A stretch of 64,000 bases of DNA, from the NCBI RefSeq assembly GCF_963678635.1, contig NC_087070.1, positions 51,256,514 through 51,320,513 of the forward strand, given 5' to 3'. A model generated the notes under the pieces. That model saw nothing but the letters and a program-made list of their open reading frames with translations. It did not search any database and was not told where the DNA came from. Below are positions 63,840 to 64,000 of this stretch, piece by piece (within the stretch, counting starts at the first letter, position 1; each line of letters starts with the position of its first letter). The translations under genes were made by a program, and so were the position numbers. This stretch comes from Symsagittifera roscoffensis. Taxonomy: Eukaryota; Xenacoelomorpha; Acoela; Convolutidae.

Positions 63840-64000
63840 ATTTGACCATCCTTTAAAAAATCGCTTGTGTTAGAACTTCTCCTAAATTTTGCAGAGAACT
63901 TTCAGTATCTTCCCTCAAGTTTCATTGGCTAAGAAACCAGTTGGCCATCCTAAGGAACATCGTTATATTAGAATTTCTCATAACATTTGCAGAGAATTTC
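63840..64000. repeat. 99-bp tandem repeat, at least 1.5 units
   Basis: ccatcctttaaaaaatcgcttgtgttagaacttctcc…ttgcagagaac (from 63846) recurs from 63945 as ccatcctaaggaacatcgttatattagaatttctc…ttgcagagaattt, offset about 99 bases. It continues past the window edge. Confidence 0.7.

Overview
This window is AT-rich, gene-poor DNA from a multicellular eukaryote, most likely an invertebrate animal. The reasons are GT-AG introns, BEL/Pao LTR retrotransposons (a superfamily known essentially from animals), a Ty3/gypsy element, Pol III-type box A/box B sequences, many foldback and satellite-like repeats, and a 200-base run of N. I see no bacterial operons. I cannot name the species from sequence alone.

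Layout. 1-7.5 kb: two members of an unrecognised secreted, cysteine-containing protein family (3' part at 8-532; complete uninterrupted copy at 6714-7460), separated by a degenerate satellite rich in 'agtcgcgccgccag' and by weaker 'ggtcgaacac' repeats. 8.7-9.7 kb: an AT palindromic-array element that recurs at 61.3-62.3 kb. 10.65-17.7 kb: a full-length but dead Ty3/gypsy retrotransposon on the minus strand, with two LTRs and a 5-bp target duplication. Its 5' part plus 660 bp of flank is tandemly duplicated (two 2,034-bp units, 16332-20399); the flank carries a coiled-coil exon with good splice sites. 20.9-22.25 kb: nested elements with 'cattacgaggccaaactgtg' termini. 22.8-24.3 kb: 3' remnant of a BEL/Pao element (minus), repeated at 36.27-37.8 kb. 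24.4-27.9 kb: a minus-strand cluster of unrecognised, mutation-scarred reading frames. 27.9-28.2 kb: a tRNA-derived SINE-like unit. 29.2-36.07 kb: a decayed BEL/Pao element (plus strand), preceded by an unrecognised basic ORF and cut off by the N gap. 38-42 kb: large inverted repeats. 42.9-53.7 kb and 57.8-64 kb: two multi-exon members of the same secreted family in a tandem segmental duplication; the second carries a 1-bp frameshift.

The likely host coding content is therefore small: the secreted family (at least four loci), one coiled-coil exon, and a few isolated candidate exons. The family proteins share a signal peptide, a D-I-V-V start, a WSS..-IIPV motif, a GCC pair and a C-terminal WF....C..QPWIC motif. 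Two members read through several positions where the other two have introns, which suggests either retroposition or lineage-specific intron change. Most of the remainder is transposon-derived. No intact retroelement protein set is present; every gag/pol copy carries several stops or frameshifts.
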